A stretch of DNA of 64,000 nt, taken from contig NZ_JAJNCZ010000001.1 in the NCBI RefSeq assembly GCF_021026345.1, positions 682,001 to 746,000 on the forward strand, given 5' to 3'. Source of the stretch: Rhizobium sp. GN54. GTDB lineage: Bacteria; Pseudomonadota; Alphaproteobacteria; Rhizobiales; Rhizobiaceae. Within the stretch, counting starts at the first letter, position 1; each line of letters opens with the position of its first letter. The notes below the pieces were generated by a model. The model was not told the origin of the DNA. It saw only the letters and a program-made list of their open reading frames with translations, and made no database searches. This document shows, in pieces, positions 51,234 to 59,725 of this stretch. Made by a program: the position numbers and the translations under genes.

Positions 51234-51674
51234 TCACCGGAGGCCGCCTGGCTGCGGCGGGGCGACATCGGCCCGGCCACGATCGGCCTCCAGCCGCCGG
51301 ATGCAGTCGCGCACGCTTTCCGGCGCCGGCAGGGACGAGATCTCTTCGGCGGTGAACCAGCCGAGATCGGCCGCATCGTCGGCGGCAACGGCGACCGCGT
51401 CCGCATCGGCCTCGACGCGAAACACCGACAGGAAGAAGTGGCTGGCGGTCGACCGGCTGTTCAGGTCGTAGGTCGCATAAAGCCGGGGATCGCGGGCGGA
51501 AATGCCGGTCTCCTCCCGGAATTCGCGCAGCGCCGTCTCCGCCGGGCTCTCACCCGGCTCCGCCCGCCCGCCGGGAAAGGCATACATGTCCGCTGCCGGG
51601 GGATTGCGCCGCAACACGAGCAGATAGCGCCCGTCGCGCTCGAGAATGGCAGAGGAGGCTGGTTTTGCGGTCAT
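51234..51674 (-). CDS. Nudix hydrolase
   Basis: A 146-residue Nudix enzyme with an intact box (GGRAEPGESPAETALREFRE followed by ETGI), so it should hydrolyse a nucleoside diphosphate linked to another group. Aromatic and hydrophobic strands flank it (YAFPGG before, FFLSVFRVEAD after). Size and box resemble ADP-ribose or 8-oxo-dGTP type enzymes; substrate is not decidable. It precedes the TIGR02301 gene in the same direction and diverges from the SRAP gene. Confidence 0.9.
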   Translation of the reverse strand: MTAKPASSAILERDGRYLLVLRRNPPAADMYAFPGGRAEPGESPAETALREFREETGISARDPRLYATYDLNSRSTASHFFLSVFRVEADADAVAVAADDAADLGWFTAEEISSLPAPESVRDCIRRLEADRGRADVAPPQPGGLR

Positions 51675-51830
51675 CGGCGGTTCCGACTCTTCATCTTCCC
51701 CTTATAGGGGCCGCCGCCCGATTGTTCCAGACGTGCCGCGACTGCGGTCCGCAAACGGCGCTTCGGCGTTGAAAACGGCCCGCACGCCGTCTATCTCGGG
51801 GACTGGTTGCAAAACAGGCGGGCGATCATC

Positions 51831-52661
51831 ATGTGCGGACGATTTGCGTTGACGGAACCGACCGCGAGATTGAAGGAGTTCCTCGACGTCGTGGACGTTG
51901 AGGAGTTTCCCGAGCGCTACAACATCGCGCCGACCCAGCCGATCCTGGTGGTGATTGCCGGCGACCGGCAGGAGCCCGGAAGCAATCTTCCCGACCGCAG
52001 GGCGCTGCTGGTGCGCTGGGGGTTCACGCCCTCCTGGGTGAAGGATCCGCGCGAATTTCCCCTTCTCATCAATGCCCGGGCGGAGACGGCGATCGGCAAG
52101 GCGTCCTTCCGCGCCGCCATGCGCCATCGGCGCATCCTCGTTCCGGCAAGCGGCTTCTACGAGTGGCACCGTCCGCCCAAAGGATCCAGGGAGACGTCCC
52201 AGGCCTACTGGATCCGCCCGAGGAACGGCGGGATCGTCGCTTTCGCCGGGCTGATGGAAACCTGGTCATCCGCAGACGGTTCCGAGGTGGATACGGGCGC
52301 GATCCTGACGACCGCCGCCAATAGGGCGATCGGCGGCATCCATGACCGGATGCCGGTCGTGATCGAGCCGCAGGACTTTGCCCGCTGGCTGGATTGCAAG
52401 ACGCAGGAGCCGCGCGAGGTCGAGGATCTGCTGCGGCCGATCGACGATGCGTTCTTCGAGGCGATCCCCGTCTCCGACAGGGTCAACAAGGTCGCCAATG
52501 TCGGCCCGGAGATCCAGGAGCCGGTTGCCCCGGCGCTCGCCGGGGCCGCAGCATCCCCTGCGGGCAGGGGGCAGCAGGGTGCACGTCGGAAAGCCGGCAA
52601 GGCCGGTTCCGGAAATGACGACGGCGGGCCGGACGATGGCGGCCAGCTGTCGTTGCTCTGA
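51831..52661 (+). CDS. SRAP/HMCES-type abasic-site DNA-protein crosslink protein (YedK-like)
   Basis: Shields abasic sites in single-stranded DNA by a thiazolidine crosslink through its N-terminal Cys. The 276-residue product begins Met-Cys-Gly-Arg-Phe, and catalysis residues are in place: Cys2, Asn81 (LLINARAET), Glu111 (SGFYEWH) and His171 (IHDRMPVV). The start must be 51831, since Cys2 has to become residue 1; an upstream in-frame ATG would bury it. A low-complexity Gly/Ala/Lys tail of about 45 residues follows the domain and ends QLSLL, a possible beta-clamp-binding motif. Confidence 0.95.
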   Translation: MCGRFALTEPTARLKEFLDVVDVEEFPERYNIAPTQPILVVIAGDRQEPGSNLPDRRALLVRWGFTPSWVKDPREFPLLINARAETAIGKASFRAAMRHRRILVPASGFYEWHRPPKGSRETSQAYWIRPRNGGIVAFAGLMETWSSADGSEVDTGAILTTAANRAIGGIHDRMPVVIEPQDFARWLDCKTQEPREVEDLLRPIDDAFFEAIPVSDRVNKVANVGPEIQEPVAPALAGAAASPAGRGQQGARRKAGKAGSGNDDGGPDDGGQLSLL

Positions 52662-52715
52662 AGGCTGCGGTGTCGTCAAGGCGACAAGGCCGCGCCCGCC
52701 GGCGATCTGCGCCGG

Positions 52716-52901
52716 TCAGGCTTCCGCCGCGTCCTTCAGGCAGGCCGGCAGCTCTCCCTTCGCCGGCTTGTCGCCCTTCGGCTTGCGCTGGCTGGCTGCC
52801 GCCAGTACCGCCTTCAGCCGCAGCGGCTTGTATTGTTCCTCGAGCTTCTCCGACTTTCGCCCGCGCGGCGAAGTTGATCGCTTCGCACCTTCAGTAAACA
52901 T
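52716..52901 (-). CDS. Small basic hypothetical protein (61 aa)
   Basis: A 61-residue basic protein (SPRGRKSEKLEEQYKPLRLKAVLAAASQRKPKGDKPAKG, ending ACLKDAAEA). GGGAG lies about 8 bases before the ATG at 52901, and an AT-rich promoter-like region (52905-53056) follows upstream. These two signals, rather than homology, support it. I do not recognise the family; size and charge would suit a nucleic-acid-binding or ribosome-associated small protein. Confidence 0.5.
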   Translation of the reverse strand: MFTEGAKRSTSPRGRKSEKLEEQYKPLRLKAVLAAASQRKPKGDKPAKGELPACLKDAAEA

Positions 52902-53038
52902 TCTTTACTCCCATTAATAATTCCGGAACACCAAGATACGCTTATGTACTACCCGGTGCGCGATCGGAATATAGAGGCCGATTTTGGTGAAATTCTGCCG
53001 AGATGTCGAATTATGTTGGACCTGTCGGGCTTGATATT

Positions 53039-53079
53039 TGTTAACAATCATTAACATGCGCACAATATAAATGTGCGCA
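53039..53079. promoter_or_regulatory. Two abutting inverted repeats in an AT-rich promoter region
   Basis: TGTTAA-CAATCA-TTAACA (53039-53056) is directly followed by TGCGCACA-ATATAAA-TGTGCGCA (53057-53079). Both are perfect. They lie between two divergent small genes (starts 52901 and, facing away, 53255-53115). They look like a double operator; no regulator gene is adjacent. Confidence 0.5.
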
Positions 53080-53114
53080 AGGCGTGCGCCGGAAGCCGCT
53101 TCCCGGCTGCCCGG

Positions 53115-53255
53115 TCAGGCGTTCGGAACGGATTTCTCCTGTCGCCGGGCGTTCAGGTGCAATGCCGCGGCGATTACTGCCCGCAGCCCTGCCGGTCGGA
53201 CCCGTTTGCCGGTGCCGTTGGCCGGCGTCAGTCTGGCGGCAATCTTCGTGCTCAT
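53115..53255 (-). CDS. Very small basic hypothetical protein (46 aa)
   Basis: A 46-residue Arg/Lys-rich frame (MSTKIAARLTPANGTGKRV to the end RRQEKSVPNA). GGAGG sits 9 bases before the ATG at 53255, which is the main support. It reads towards the double inverted repeat at 53039-53079. There is no recognised domain; composition (Ala, Arg) also fits chance translation of GC-rich DNA, so this is tentative. Confidence 0.4.
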   Translation of the reverse strand: MSTKIAARLTPANGTGKRVRPAGLRAVIAAALHLNARRQEKSVPNA

Positions 53256-53633
53256 CGTCGTTGTCCTCCGTCGCTTTGGTGGATGGGCTGTGACGTCTTT
53301 TTGCCAGCGCCGGGATGCCTGCGGTGTTTCCGAAGGAACAGGGCGGATGCTAGCCCTCTTGCCGCTGGGCGGCGAAGCGCCGGGCGCGCGTCTCGCACTT
53401 CCACCGAAGCGGGCGACGATTTTGTCGATCGCGGGCGCGTGGCGGCCTTGACCGTCGCGGATTCCGGCGCGATAAAGCGAGCCATGAAAACGGAACTCTG
53501 CATTATTTGCCGGAGCATTATTCGCTAGCCTCACCGCTGGCTTGGCCGTTTTCGTCTCCTGAAATCCCCAGATGACAAACGGACCGGGCCGGCCGGACGC
53601 TTGCCTCCGCACGACTGCCCTGGGAGAATTTCG
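53256..53633 (+). other. Intergenic region upstream of cysS
   Basis: No gene is supported in these 378 bases. Overlapping plus-strand frames (one with a hydrophobic segment VSLAAIFVLIVVVLRRF running through 53219-53290) lack ribosome sites. The last 150 bases contain an AT-richer spot (CTGCATTATTTGC then GCATTATTCGC, an imperfect direct repeat at about 53498-53526), which may be part of the cysS promoter. Confidence 0.4.
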
Positions 53634-55061
53634 ATGGCCGAGAAGCCGGTCCTGACCCTCTACAACACGCTGACGCGGTCGAAGGCGCCGTTTGCGCCGA
53701 TCGCTCCTGACAACGTGCGCCTGTATGTCTGCGGCCCGACCGTCTACGACTTCGCCCATATCGGCAATGCGCGGCCCGTCATCGTCTTCGACGTGCTCTT
53801 CCGGCTGCTGCGACATGTCTATGGCGAGAGCAACGTCACCTATGTCCGCAACATCACCGACGTCGACGACAAGATCAACGCCCGCGCGCTGCGCGATTTC
53901 GGCCATGATATCGAGGCCGGCACCGTCAGCCTCAACGAGGCGATCCGCCGGGTGACGGAGAAGACCGCCGATCAGTTCCACGCCGACGTCGCAGCCCTCG
54001 GCACGCTGCCGCCGACGCACGAACCGCGCGCCACCGAATTCGTGCAGAAGCGCCAGGACGGCCGCGCCGACATGGTCACGCTGATCGAGCGGCTGATCGC
54101 ACGCGGCCATGCCTATGAGGCCGGTGGCGAGGTGCTGTTCGACACCTCCTGGGCGGAATATGGCGAGCTGTCGAAGCGCAATCTCGACGAGCAGCAGGCC
54201 GGCGCCCGCGTCGCCGTCGACAGCCACAAGAAGAACCCTGGCGATTTCGTGCTGTGGAAGCAATCTTCGCCGGAAGAGCCCGGCTGGGACAGCCCCTGGG
54301 GCCGGGGACGTCCCGGCTGGCACATCGAGTGCTCGGCGATGTCGGCCGCCTATCTCGGCGAGACCTTCGACATCCACGGCGGCGGGCTGGACCTGATCTT
54401 CCCCCACCACGAAAACGAGATCGCCCAGTCGCGCTGCGCCCACGGCACGAGTGTCATGGCCAACGTCTGGATGCACAACGGCTTCGTCCAGGTCGAGGGC
54501 CGCAAGATGTCGAAGTCGGAAGGCAACTTCGTCACCATCCACGACCTGCTCGAAACCGACACCTTCGGCGGCCGCACATGGCCGGGCGAGGTGCTGCGGC
54601 TTGCCATGCTGATGACGCACTACCGCGAGCCGATCGACTTCTCGGTCAAGCGGCTGGAGGAGGCCGAGCGCCTGCTTGCCAAGTGGCCGGTGGCCGAGGC
54701 GGGAGAGGGGAGCGTTGATCCGGCCGTTCTCGCGGCATTGGCCGACGACCTGAACACGGTCGCCGCGGTGCAGGCGCTGCATGCGCTGGCCCACAGGGCC
54801 TCGACCGACCCGGCTGCGGCCGCCTCCTTCCGGGCCAGCGCGGCGCTGCTCGGCGTGAAGCCGAAAAAGGCCGAGATTTCAGAGGTCTTGGAGGCGGGCG
54901 TTGAATCGATCATTCAGCTTCGCCTCGAAATGCTGAAGGCGAAGAACTTCGCAGAAGCCGACAGGATCCGCGACGATCTTCTTTCCAAGGGCATCCAGCT
55001 CAAGGACGGCAAGGACCCGGCCACCGGCGAGCGGGTGACGACGTGGGAGGTCAGGCGGTGA
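53634..55061 (+). CDS. cysS: Cysteinyl-tRNA synthetase
   Basis: Charges tRNA-Cys. The 475-residue class I enzyme has the zinc-binding Cys33 in [14 protein letters not shown] (42-45), the HIECSAM and [15 protein letters not shown] substrate region, and the KMSKSEGN loop. The C-terminal helical domain is complete ([26 protein letters not shown]). Start 53634 follows GGGAG. It is not linked by overlap to the vapBC genes, whose operator begins 21 bases after its stop. Confidence 0.96.
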   Translation: MAEKPVLTLYNTLTRSKAPFAPIAPDNVRLYVCGPTVYDFAHIGNARPVIVFDVLFRLLRHVYGESNVTYVRNITDVDDKINARALRDFGHDIEAGTVSLNEAIRRVTEKTADQFHADVAALGTLPPTHEPRATEFVQKRQDGRADMVTLIERLIARGHAYEAGGEVLFDTSWAEYGELSKRNLDEQQAGARVAVDSHKKNPGDFVLWKQSSPEEPGWDSPWGRGRPGWHIECSAMSAAYLGETFDIHGGGLDLIFPHHENEIAQSRCAHGTSVMANVWMHNGFVQVEGRKMSKSEGNFVTIHDLLETDTFGGRTWPGEVLRLAMLMTHYREPIDFSVKRLEEAERLLAKWPVAEAGEGSVDPAVLAALADDLNTVAAVQALHALAHRASTDPAAAASFRASAALLGVKPKKAEISEVLEAGVESIIQLRLEMLKAKNFAEADRIRDDLLSKGIQLKDGKDPATGERVTTWEVRR

Positions 55062-55081
55062 GGTTTGCCACCGCATGGTGA

Positions 55082-55105
55082 TTGGCATATGCTTTGGCAT
55101 ATGCC
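55082..55105. promoter_or_regulatory. vapBC operator: tandem 12-base repeats of a palindrome
   Basis: TTGGCATATGC occurs at 55082-55092 and again at 55094-55104, each containing the perfect palindrome GCATATGC. VapB-type antitoxins bind such paired sites upstream of their own gene, which starts 20 bases on. Confidence 0.65.
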
Positions 55106-55124
55106 ACTTCGGATGGAGGCTGCG

Positions 55125-55403
55125 ATGAATGTCGTCCGCGTAGAGAAGGATGCCGGCAGGGAGACCGGCGAAAGGGTCGTCAAGCTGTTCCGCAACGGCC
55201 GCAACCAGGCTGTGCGCATTCCCGTGGAATTCGAGCTGCCGGGTGACGAGGCGGTGATGCGCAAGGAAGGCGACCGGCTGATCATCGAGCCGAAAAAGAA
55301 GAAGAGCGATCTTCTGGAGTGGCTCGCGACGCTGGAGCCTTGGGATGAGGATTTCCCGGATCTGGACGAGAAGCAGCCGCCCCCGGAGGATGTCGACCTG
55401 TGA
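55125..55403 (+). CDS. vapB: VapB-family antitoxin (SpoVT/AbrB-like fold)
   Basis: A 92-residue antitoxin. The N-terminal swapped-hairpin DNA-binding fold is recognisable in VVKLFRNGRNQAVRIPVEFELPGDEAVMRKEGDRLIIEP, with GRNQAVRIP as the family mark; the C-terminal acidic segment (LEPWDEDFPDLDEKQPPPEDVDL) should wrap the toxin. The start at 55125 is chosen because GGAGG lies 5 bases upstream. Its last codon overlaps the GTG start of vapC by 4 bases. Confidence 0.9.
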   Translation: MNVVRVEKDAGRETGERVVKLFRNGRNQAVRIPVEFELPGDEAVMRKEGDRLIIEPKKKKSDLLEWLATLEPWDEDFPDLDEKQPPPEDVDL

Positions 55404-55816
55404 CGGAGTTCCGCTACATGCTTGACACCAATGTCATTTCACAGATGGTGCGCAACCCCGACGGTGCAGTGACGCAGCGCGTTTTCGAGGCGGGAATCGA
55501 CAGCCTTTGTACGAGCGCGATTGTGGCCTCGGAGTTGCGCTACGGCCTCAGGAAGAAGGGGTCGAACCGGCTCTCTAGTCTCGTCGAGAATGCCTTGGAG
55601 CGGATCGCCATCGTCCCCTACGACGAGGACGTCTCCTGGAAATATGCCCAGGCACGGTTCGAGCTTGAGAAGATCGGCCAGCCGATCGGCTATACGGACC
55701 TGTTCATCGCCGCACATGCGCTTGCGCTCGACGTGACGCTCGTGACGGACAATGTTCGGGAATTCGGTCGCGTCAGGGGCCTCAGGGTCGAGAACTGGCA
55801 GGAGCTCGCCCCATGA
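55400..55816 (+). CDS. vapC: VapC-family PIN-domain toxin
   Basis: A 138-residue PIN-domain ribonuclease toxin, which typically cuts initiator tRNA or rRNA. All four acidic residues are present: Asp9 (MLDTNVIS), Glu45 (SELRYG), Asp100 (YTDLFIAAHA) and Asp117 (VTDNVREF). GTG start at 55400 overlaps the vapB stop. Its own stop overlaps the first GFA gene by 4 bases, so the toxin is translated together with metabolic genes. Confidence 0.93.
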   Translation: MTEFRYMLDTNVISQMVRNPDGAVTQRVFEAGIDSLCTSAIVASELRYGLRKKGSNRLSSLVENALERIAIVPYDEDVSWKYAQARFELEKIGQPIGYTDLFIAAHALALDVTLVTDNVREFGRVRGLRVENWQELAP

Positions 55817-56358
55817 CCGTCCCCCTCTACACCGGTGGTTGCCAGTGCGGCGCGGTCCGGTTCCGGGTCCGCGGGGCGCTGGCCGACAGTTCGATCTGCC
55901 ATTGTCGCATGTGCCAGAAGGCCTTCGGCGCCTATTATGCGCCGCTGGTCTCCACTCGCGGCGCCGAACTCGTCTGGACGCGGGGGGAGCCCAAGAAATT
56001 CCGCTCCTCGAATTTCGCCTCCCGCGGCTTCTGCGCCGATTGCGGCACGCCGCTGACCTATGAGGCCCCCGACGGGGTCGCGCTGGCGGCCGGCGCCTTC
56101 GACGATCCCTCGGCGCTGCCGCCGGTGGTGCAGTTCGGCACCGAGGCGAAGATCGGCTTCGTCGATGTGCTGCACACCTTGCCGGGCCATACGACCGAGG
56201 AGGATGCCGAAGAGGCGCCTTTCGTGCTCGATGTCGTTTCCTTCCAGCATCCCGACCACGACACGACCGTCTGGCCGCCGCCAAGGGCAGGCGAAGCGCA
56301 GGGCCAAGATGACGGGGCCCGGGTAGGGGCATCCGCCCCGCCGGAGGGGCGCCGATGA
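55813..56358 (+). CDS. GFA/CENP-V family zinc protein, copy 1
   Basis: A 181-residue member of the Gfa-like (glutathione-dependent formaldehyde-activating / CENP-V) fold. Zinc-binding Cys motifs: GGCQCGAVRF, CHCRMCQKAFG and CADCGTPLTY. The family binds zinc; some members act in formaldehyde or thiol chemistry, but many have no proven reaction. It overlaps vapC by 4 bases upstream and GFA copy 2 by 4 bases downstream. The last 25 residues are low complexity. Confidence 0.92.
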   Translation: MTVPLYTGGCQCGAVRFRVRGALADSSICHCRMCQKAFGAYYAPLVSTRGAELVWTRGEPKKFRSSNFASRGFCADCGTPLTYEAPDGVALAAGAFDDPSALPPVVQFGTEAKIGFVDVLHTLPGHTTEEDAEEAPFVLDVVSFQHPDHDTTVWPPPRAGEAQGQDDGARVGASAPPEGRR

Positions 56359-56849
56359 GCATCGCGCGGATCTACACCGGCGGCTGCCAGTGCGGCGCGG
56401 TGCGCTACCGCGCCGAGGGCGTGCTGGAGGATCCGCACCTGTGCCACTGCCGCATGTGCCAGAAGGCGGCCGGCAACTATTTCCTGCCGCTTGCCAATGT
56501 CGCGCGCGGCAGTTTCAGCGTGACGCGCGGCGAGCCGGGCTGGTTCCGTTCGTCCGAGCACGTCCGCCGCGGCTTCTGCCGCGATTGCGGCACGCCGCTG
56601 TTCTACGACATGCCCGGGGAAGGCTTCATCAACGTCGTGCTCGGCTCGCTCGACGATCCCGAGGACGTCCGCCCGCATGCGCAGTCGGGCGTCGAATCGC
56701 GCATGTTCTGGTTTGCCCAGCTTGCCCGCCTGCCGGAGAAGGAGACCGACGCTGCGGGACCCGCCGGCCGGGAACACCACCTCGCCATCCTGGAATCGAA
56801 CCGCCAGCACCCGGACTACGACACCGATCACTGGCCACCGGAGGACTGA
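56355..56849 (+). CDS. GFA/CENP-V family zinc protein, copy 2
   Basis: A 164-residue paralogue with the same three Cys motifs (GGCQCGAVRY, CHCRMCQKAAG, CRDCGTPLFY) and the family end NRQHPDYDTDHWPPED. It overlaps copy 1 by 4 bases. Sequence distance from copies 1 and 3 is large enough (roughly half identical by eye) that the triplication is not recent, so distinct substrates are likely. Confidence 0.92.
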   Translation: MSIARIYTGGCQCGAVRYRAEGVLEDPHLCHCRMCQKAAGNYFLPLANVARGSFSVTRGEPGWFRSSEHVRRGFCRDCGTPLFYDMPGEGFINVVLGSLDDPEDVRPHAQSGVESRMFWFAQLARLPEKETDAAGPAGREHHLAILESNRQHPDYDTDHWPPED

Positions 56850-56850
56850 C

Positions 56851-57327
56851 ATGACAGATACCCCCCGCACCGGAGGCTGCCAGTGCGGCGCCGTCCGCTT
56901 CCGCATCCACGGCACGCTCGGCCGCCCGTCGATCTGCCATTGCCGCATGTGCCAGAAGCAGTTCGGCGGCCTGTTCTCCGCCCTCGTCACCGCGCCGAAG
57001 GACGGCGTGGAGTGGACGCGCGAGGAACCGAGCTACTTCCAGTCCTCGGTCAACATCGACCGCGGCTTCTGCGGCAATTGCGGCACGCCGATGACCTATC
57101 GCCATCCGGACGGGCTGGAGATCGCCATCGGCACCTTCGACGACCGCACCGACCTGGCGCCGCAGATCCAGGTCAACCGCGCCGCCCGCCTGCCCTGGGT
57201 CGAGACCATCTTCGACCAGCCGGGGCTGGACGACCCGGACTATTATTCGCGCCAGGAGAAGATCATCTCCTTCCAGCACCCCGACCACGAGACCGACAAC
57301 TGGCCGGCGCACGGGCTGAAGATTTGA
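56851..57327 (+). CDS. GFA/CENP-V family zinc protein, copy 3
   Basis: A 158-residue paralogue with GGCQCGAVRF, CHCRMCQKQFG and CGNCGTPMTY, ending FQHPDHETDNWPAH. The start at 56851 follows a perfect GGAGG located in the last codons of copy 2, 1 base after that stop. Its end is followed by a mosaic repeat and then cimA. Confidence 0.92.
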   Translation: MTDTPRTGGCQCGAVRFRIHGTLGRPSICHCRMCQKQFGGLFSALVTAPKDGVEWTREEPSYFQSSVNIDRGFCGNCGTPMTYRHPDGLEIAIGTFDDRTDLAPQIQVNRAARLPWVETIFDQPGLDDPDYYSRQEKIISFQHPDHETDNWPAHGLKI

Positions 57328-57355
57328 GAAGCGTTCGACCGGACGGCTGAGAATT

Positions 57356-57468
57356 GCCCCTCACCCTGACCCTCTCCCCGCAGGCGGGGAGAGGGGACGC
57401 GGACGGCGCGGCGAGTATCCTTCTCCCTGCTTGCGGGGAGAAGGTGGCCGGCAGGCCGGATGAGGGGC
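57356..57468. repeat. GC-rich rhizobial intergenic mosaic repeat, copy 2
   Basis: A 113-base element with inverted ends (GCCCCTCACCCTGACCC and GGCCGGATGAGGGGC) and internal hairpins CTCTCCCCGCAGGCGGGGAGAG and CTCCCTGCTTGCGGGGAG. It is the second copy of the element at 39899-40016, again in a gap between same-direction genes. Confidence 0.8.
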
Positions 57469-57515
57469 GGCAGGACTGAAGACGCATGACATCGTTCCCA
57501 GGGAGGGAACACGCA

Positions 57516-59132
57516 ATGACCAAGGAACGCATCTATCTCTTCGACACGACGCTGCGCGACGGCCAGCAGACGCCGGGCGTCGATTTTTCGGTCGAGGACA
57601 AGATCGCGATCGCCGCGATGCTGGACGATTTTGGCATCGACTATGTCGAGGGCGGCTACCCGGGCGCGAACCCGACCGACACGGCGTTCTTCGAGAGCAG
57701 GCGCACGACCGCCGCCCGCTTTGTCGCCTTCGGCATGACCAAGCGCGCCGGCGTCTCGGCTTCCAACGACCCCGGCCTTGCGGCGCTGATCGAGGCGTCG
57801 GGCGATGCGGTCTGTCTCGTCGCCAAGAGCTGGGACTATCACGTCCGCGTCGCGCTCGGCTGTACGAACGAGGAGAACCTGGAATCGATTTCGGCCTCGG
57901 TGAAGGCCGTCGTCGCAGCCGGCAAGGAAGCGATGGTCGATTGCGAGCACTTCTTCGACGGCTACAGGGCCAATCCCCAATATGCGCTCGCCTGCGCGAA
58001 GACCGCCTATGACGCCGGCGCGCGCTGGGTGGTGCTCTGCGACACCAACGGCGGCACGCAGCCGCCGGAGATCCGCGACATCGTCGCAGCCGTCATCGCC
58101 GCCGGCATTCCGGGGGCGAGCCTCGGCATCCACGCCCACAACGATACCGGACAGGCGGTCGCCAATTCGCTGGCCGCCGTCGAGGCCGGCGTGCGCCAGA
58201 TCCAGGGCACGTTGAACGGCATCGGCGAGCGCTGCGGCAATGCCAACCTCGTCGCCATCATCCCGACGCTGGTGCTGAAGGAGGCCTATAACACCCGTTT
58301 CGAGGTTTCGATCGACCGCGAGCGGCTGGAGGGACTGACGCAGCTGTCGCACCGCTTCGACGAACTCCTGAACCGTTCGCCCGACCACCAGATGCCCTAT
58401 GTCGGCGCCTCCGCCTTCGCCACAAAGGCCGGCATCCATGCGTCTGCGCTCCTGAAGGACCCGCGCACCTACGAGCATGTACCGCCGGAAAGCGTCGGCA
58501 ACCTGCGCAAGGTCATGGTCTCCGACCAGGGCGGCAAGGCCAATTTCATCAACGCGCTGAAGCTGCGCGGCATCGTCGTCGCCAAGGACGATCCCAAGCT
58601 CGACCGGCTGATCGAGATCGTCAAGGAGCGCGAGGCGACCGGCTATGCCTATGAGGGGGCGGATGCGAGTTTCGCGCTTCTGGCCCATCGCACGCTCGGC
58701 GCGATCCCGGATTTCTTCCACGTCGACAGCTTCCGCGTCATGGTCGAGCGCCGCTACGATGCCAATGGCAACCTGAAGACGGTCTCCGAGGCGGTGGTCA
58801 AGGTGGTGGTCGACGGCGAGACGATGATGTCGGTCGCCGAGGGCCACGGCCCGGTCAACGCGCTGGACCTGGCCCTGCGCAAGGACCTCGGCAAGTACCA
58901 GGCCGAGATCGCCGATCTCGAGCTTGCCGACTACAAGGTCCGCATCCTCAACGGCGGCACCGAGGCGATTACCCGCGTCCTGATCGAATCGGCCGACGCG
59001 ACGGGCGCCAGATGGTGGACGGTCGGGGTATCGGACAATATCATCGACGCCTCCTTCCAGGCGCTGATGGACAGCATCGTCTACAAGCTCCTGAAGAACC
59101 GCGGCGAGGCCGGTCGGGTGGCGGCGGAATGA
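57516..59132 (+). CDS. cimA: (R)-citramalate synthase
   Basis: Condenses pyruvate and acetyl-CoA to citramalate, a threonine-independent route to 2-oxobutyrate for isoleucine. The 538-residue protein has the DTTLRDGQQTPGVDFSVEDK catalytic start, ACAKTAYDAGARWVVLCDTNGG, the metal motif GIHAHNDTGQAVAN, NGIGERCGN and a C-terminal regulatory LeuA-type domain (from about 420). Length and the DTTLRDGxQxxGVxFS variant favour CimA over 2-isopropylmalate synthase; substrate choice is inferred. Start at 57516 follows GGGAGGGAAC. Confidence 0.9.
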   Translation: MTKERIYLFDTTLRDGQQTPGVDFSVEDKIAIAAMLDDFGIDYVEGGYPGANPTDTAFFESRRTTAARFVAFGMTKRAGVSASNDPGLAALIEASGDAVCLVAKSWDYHVRVALGCTNEENLESISASVKAVVAAGKEAMVDCEHFFDGYRANPQYALACAKTAYDAGARWVVLCDTNGGTQPPEIRDIVAAVIAAGIPGASLGIHAHNDTGQAVANSLAAVEAGVRQIQGTLNGIGERCGNANLVAIIPTLVLKEAYNTRFEVSIDRERLEGLTQLSHRFDELLNRSPDHQMPYVGASAFATKAGIHASALLKDPRTYEHVPPESVGNLRKVMVSDQGGKANFINALKLRGIVVAKDDPKLDRLIEIVKEREATGYAYEGADASFALLAHRTLGAIPDFFHVDSFRVMVERRYDANGNLKTVSEAVVKVVVDGETMMSVAEGHGPVNALDLALRKDLGKYQAEIADLELADYKVRILNGGTEAITRVLIESADATGARWWTVGVSDNIIDASFQALMDSIVYKLLKNRGEAGRVAAE

Positions 59133-59167
59133 CGGGCGGCGACAGGCAAGGACGAGGGACGACATCC

Positions 59168-59608
59168 ATGCGCATCGTGACGAAACTCCTGCTGGTGCTG
59201 GCCGCGGTCGGGCTCGCGGCCCTGCTGTTCGTGGTCACCGCCAAGCTCTCGACCCCGGTCGAGGACATCCTCTACGGCAAGCCGCTGCGCCTCGATCCCG
59301 ACGACGGGCTGGCGCTCCTGATGCTGGCGATCATCCTGGCGCCGGGCGCGCTGACGGCGTGGCTCGCCGAACTCGTCGCCGCCCGCAAGGCCGGCCGCGT
59401 CGTCCGTGCCGCCCTGGTGCTCGCCTGCAACGGTCTCGTGACCGGCTTCCTGTTCGGCCTGTTCGCCACGCTCGACGACTATTTCACGGCACCCGGGCTG
59501 GAGCCCGCCTATGCCGCGATCGGGGCCGTCGCCGGCGGGCTCTGCGGCCTGCTCCAGTGGTCGATCGCCGCGCGCCTCGAGGCGCGCGGGCATTGTGAGC
59601 GCCGCTGA
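59168..59608 (+). CDS. Four-span inner-membrane protein of unknown function
   Basis: A 146-residue hydrophobic protein with about four membrane spans: LLLVLAAVGLAALLFVVTA, GLALLMLAIILAPGALTAWLA, AALVLACNGLVTGFLFGLFA and AYAAIGAVAGGLCGLLQWSIA. Between them are short basic loops (ARKAGRVVRA). No functional motif is visible. ATG 59168 has AAGGACGAGGG upstream; a start overlapping the cimA stop is also possible. It follows cimA by 35 bases and may be in its operon. Confidence 0.75.
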   Translation: MRIVTKLLLVLAAVGLAALLFVVTAKLSTPVEDILYGKPLRLDPDDGLALLMLAIILAPGALTAWLAELVAARKAGRVVRAALVLACNGLVTGFLFGLFATLDDYFTAPGLEPAYAAIGAVAGGLCGLLQWSIAARLEARGHCERR

Positions 59609-59725
59609 TCCTTCCTTCACCGAAATGAATTGGTACATTCTGCGCCGTTGCAGTAGGAACGCGGCCAGAGGTGCGGCGTGGGGTTGGCCCCGCCAGTCCA
59701 CCGGTGAGCAACAGGAACCAGCGCC

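Noticed and set aside
53071-53451. Plus-strand frame with a hydrophobic segment upstream of cysS
   Set aside because: No ribosome site and overlaps a better-supported minus-strand small frame; composition fits chance.
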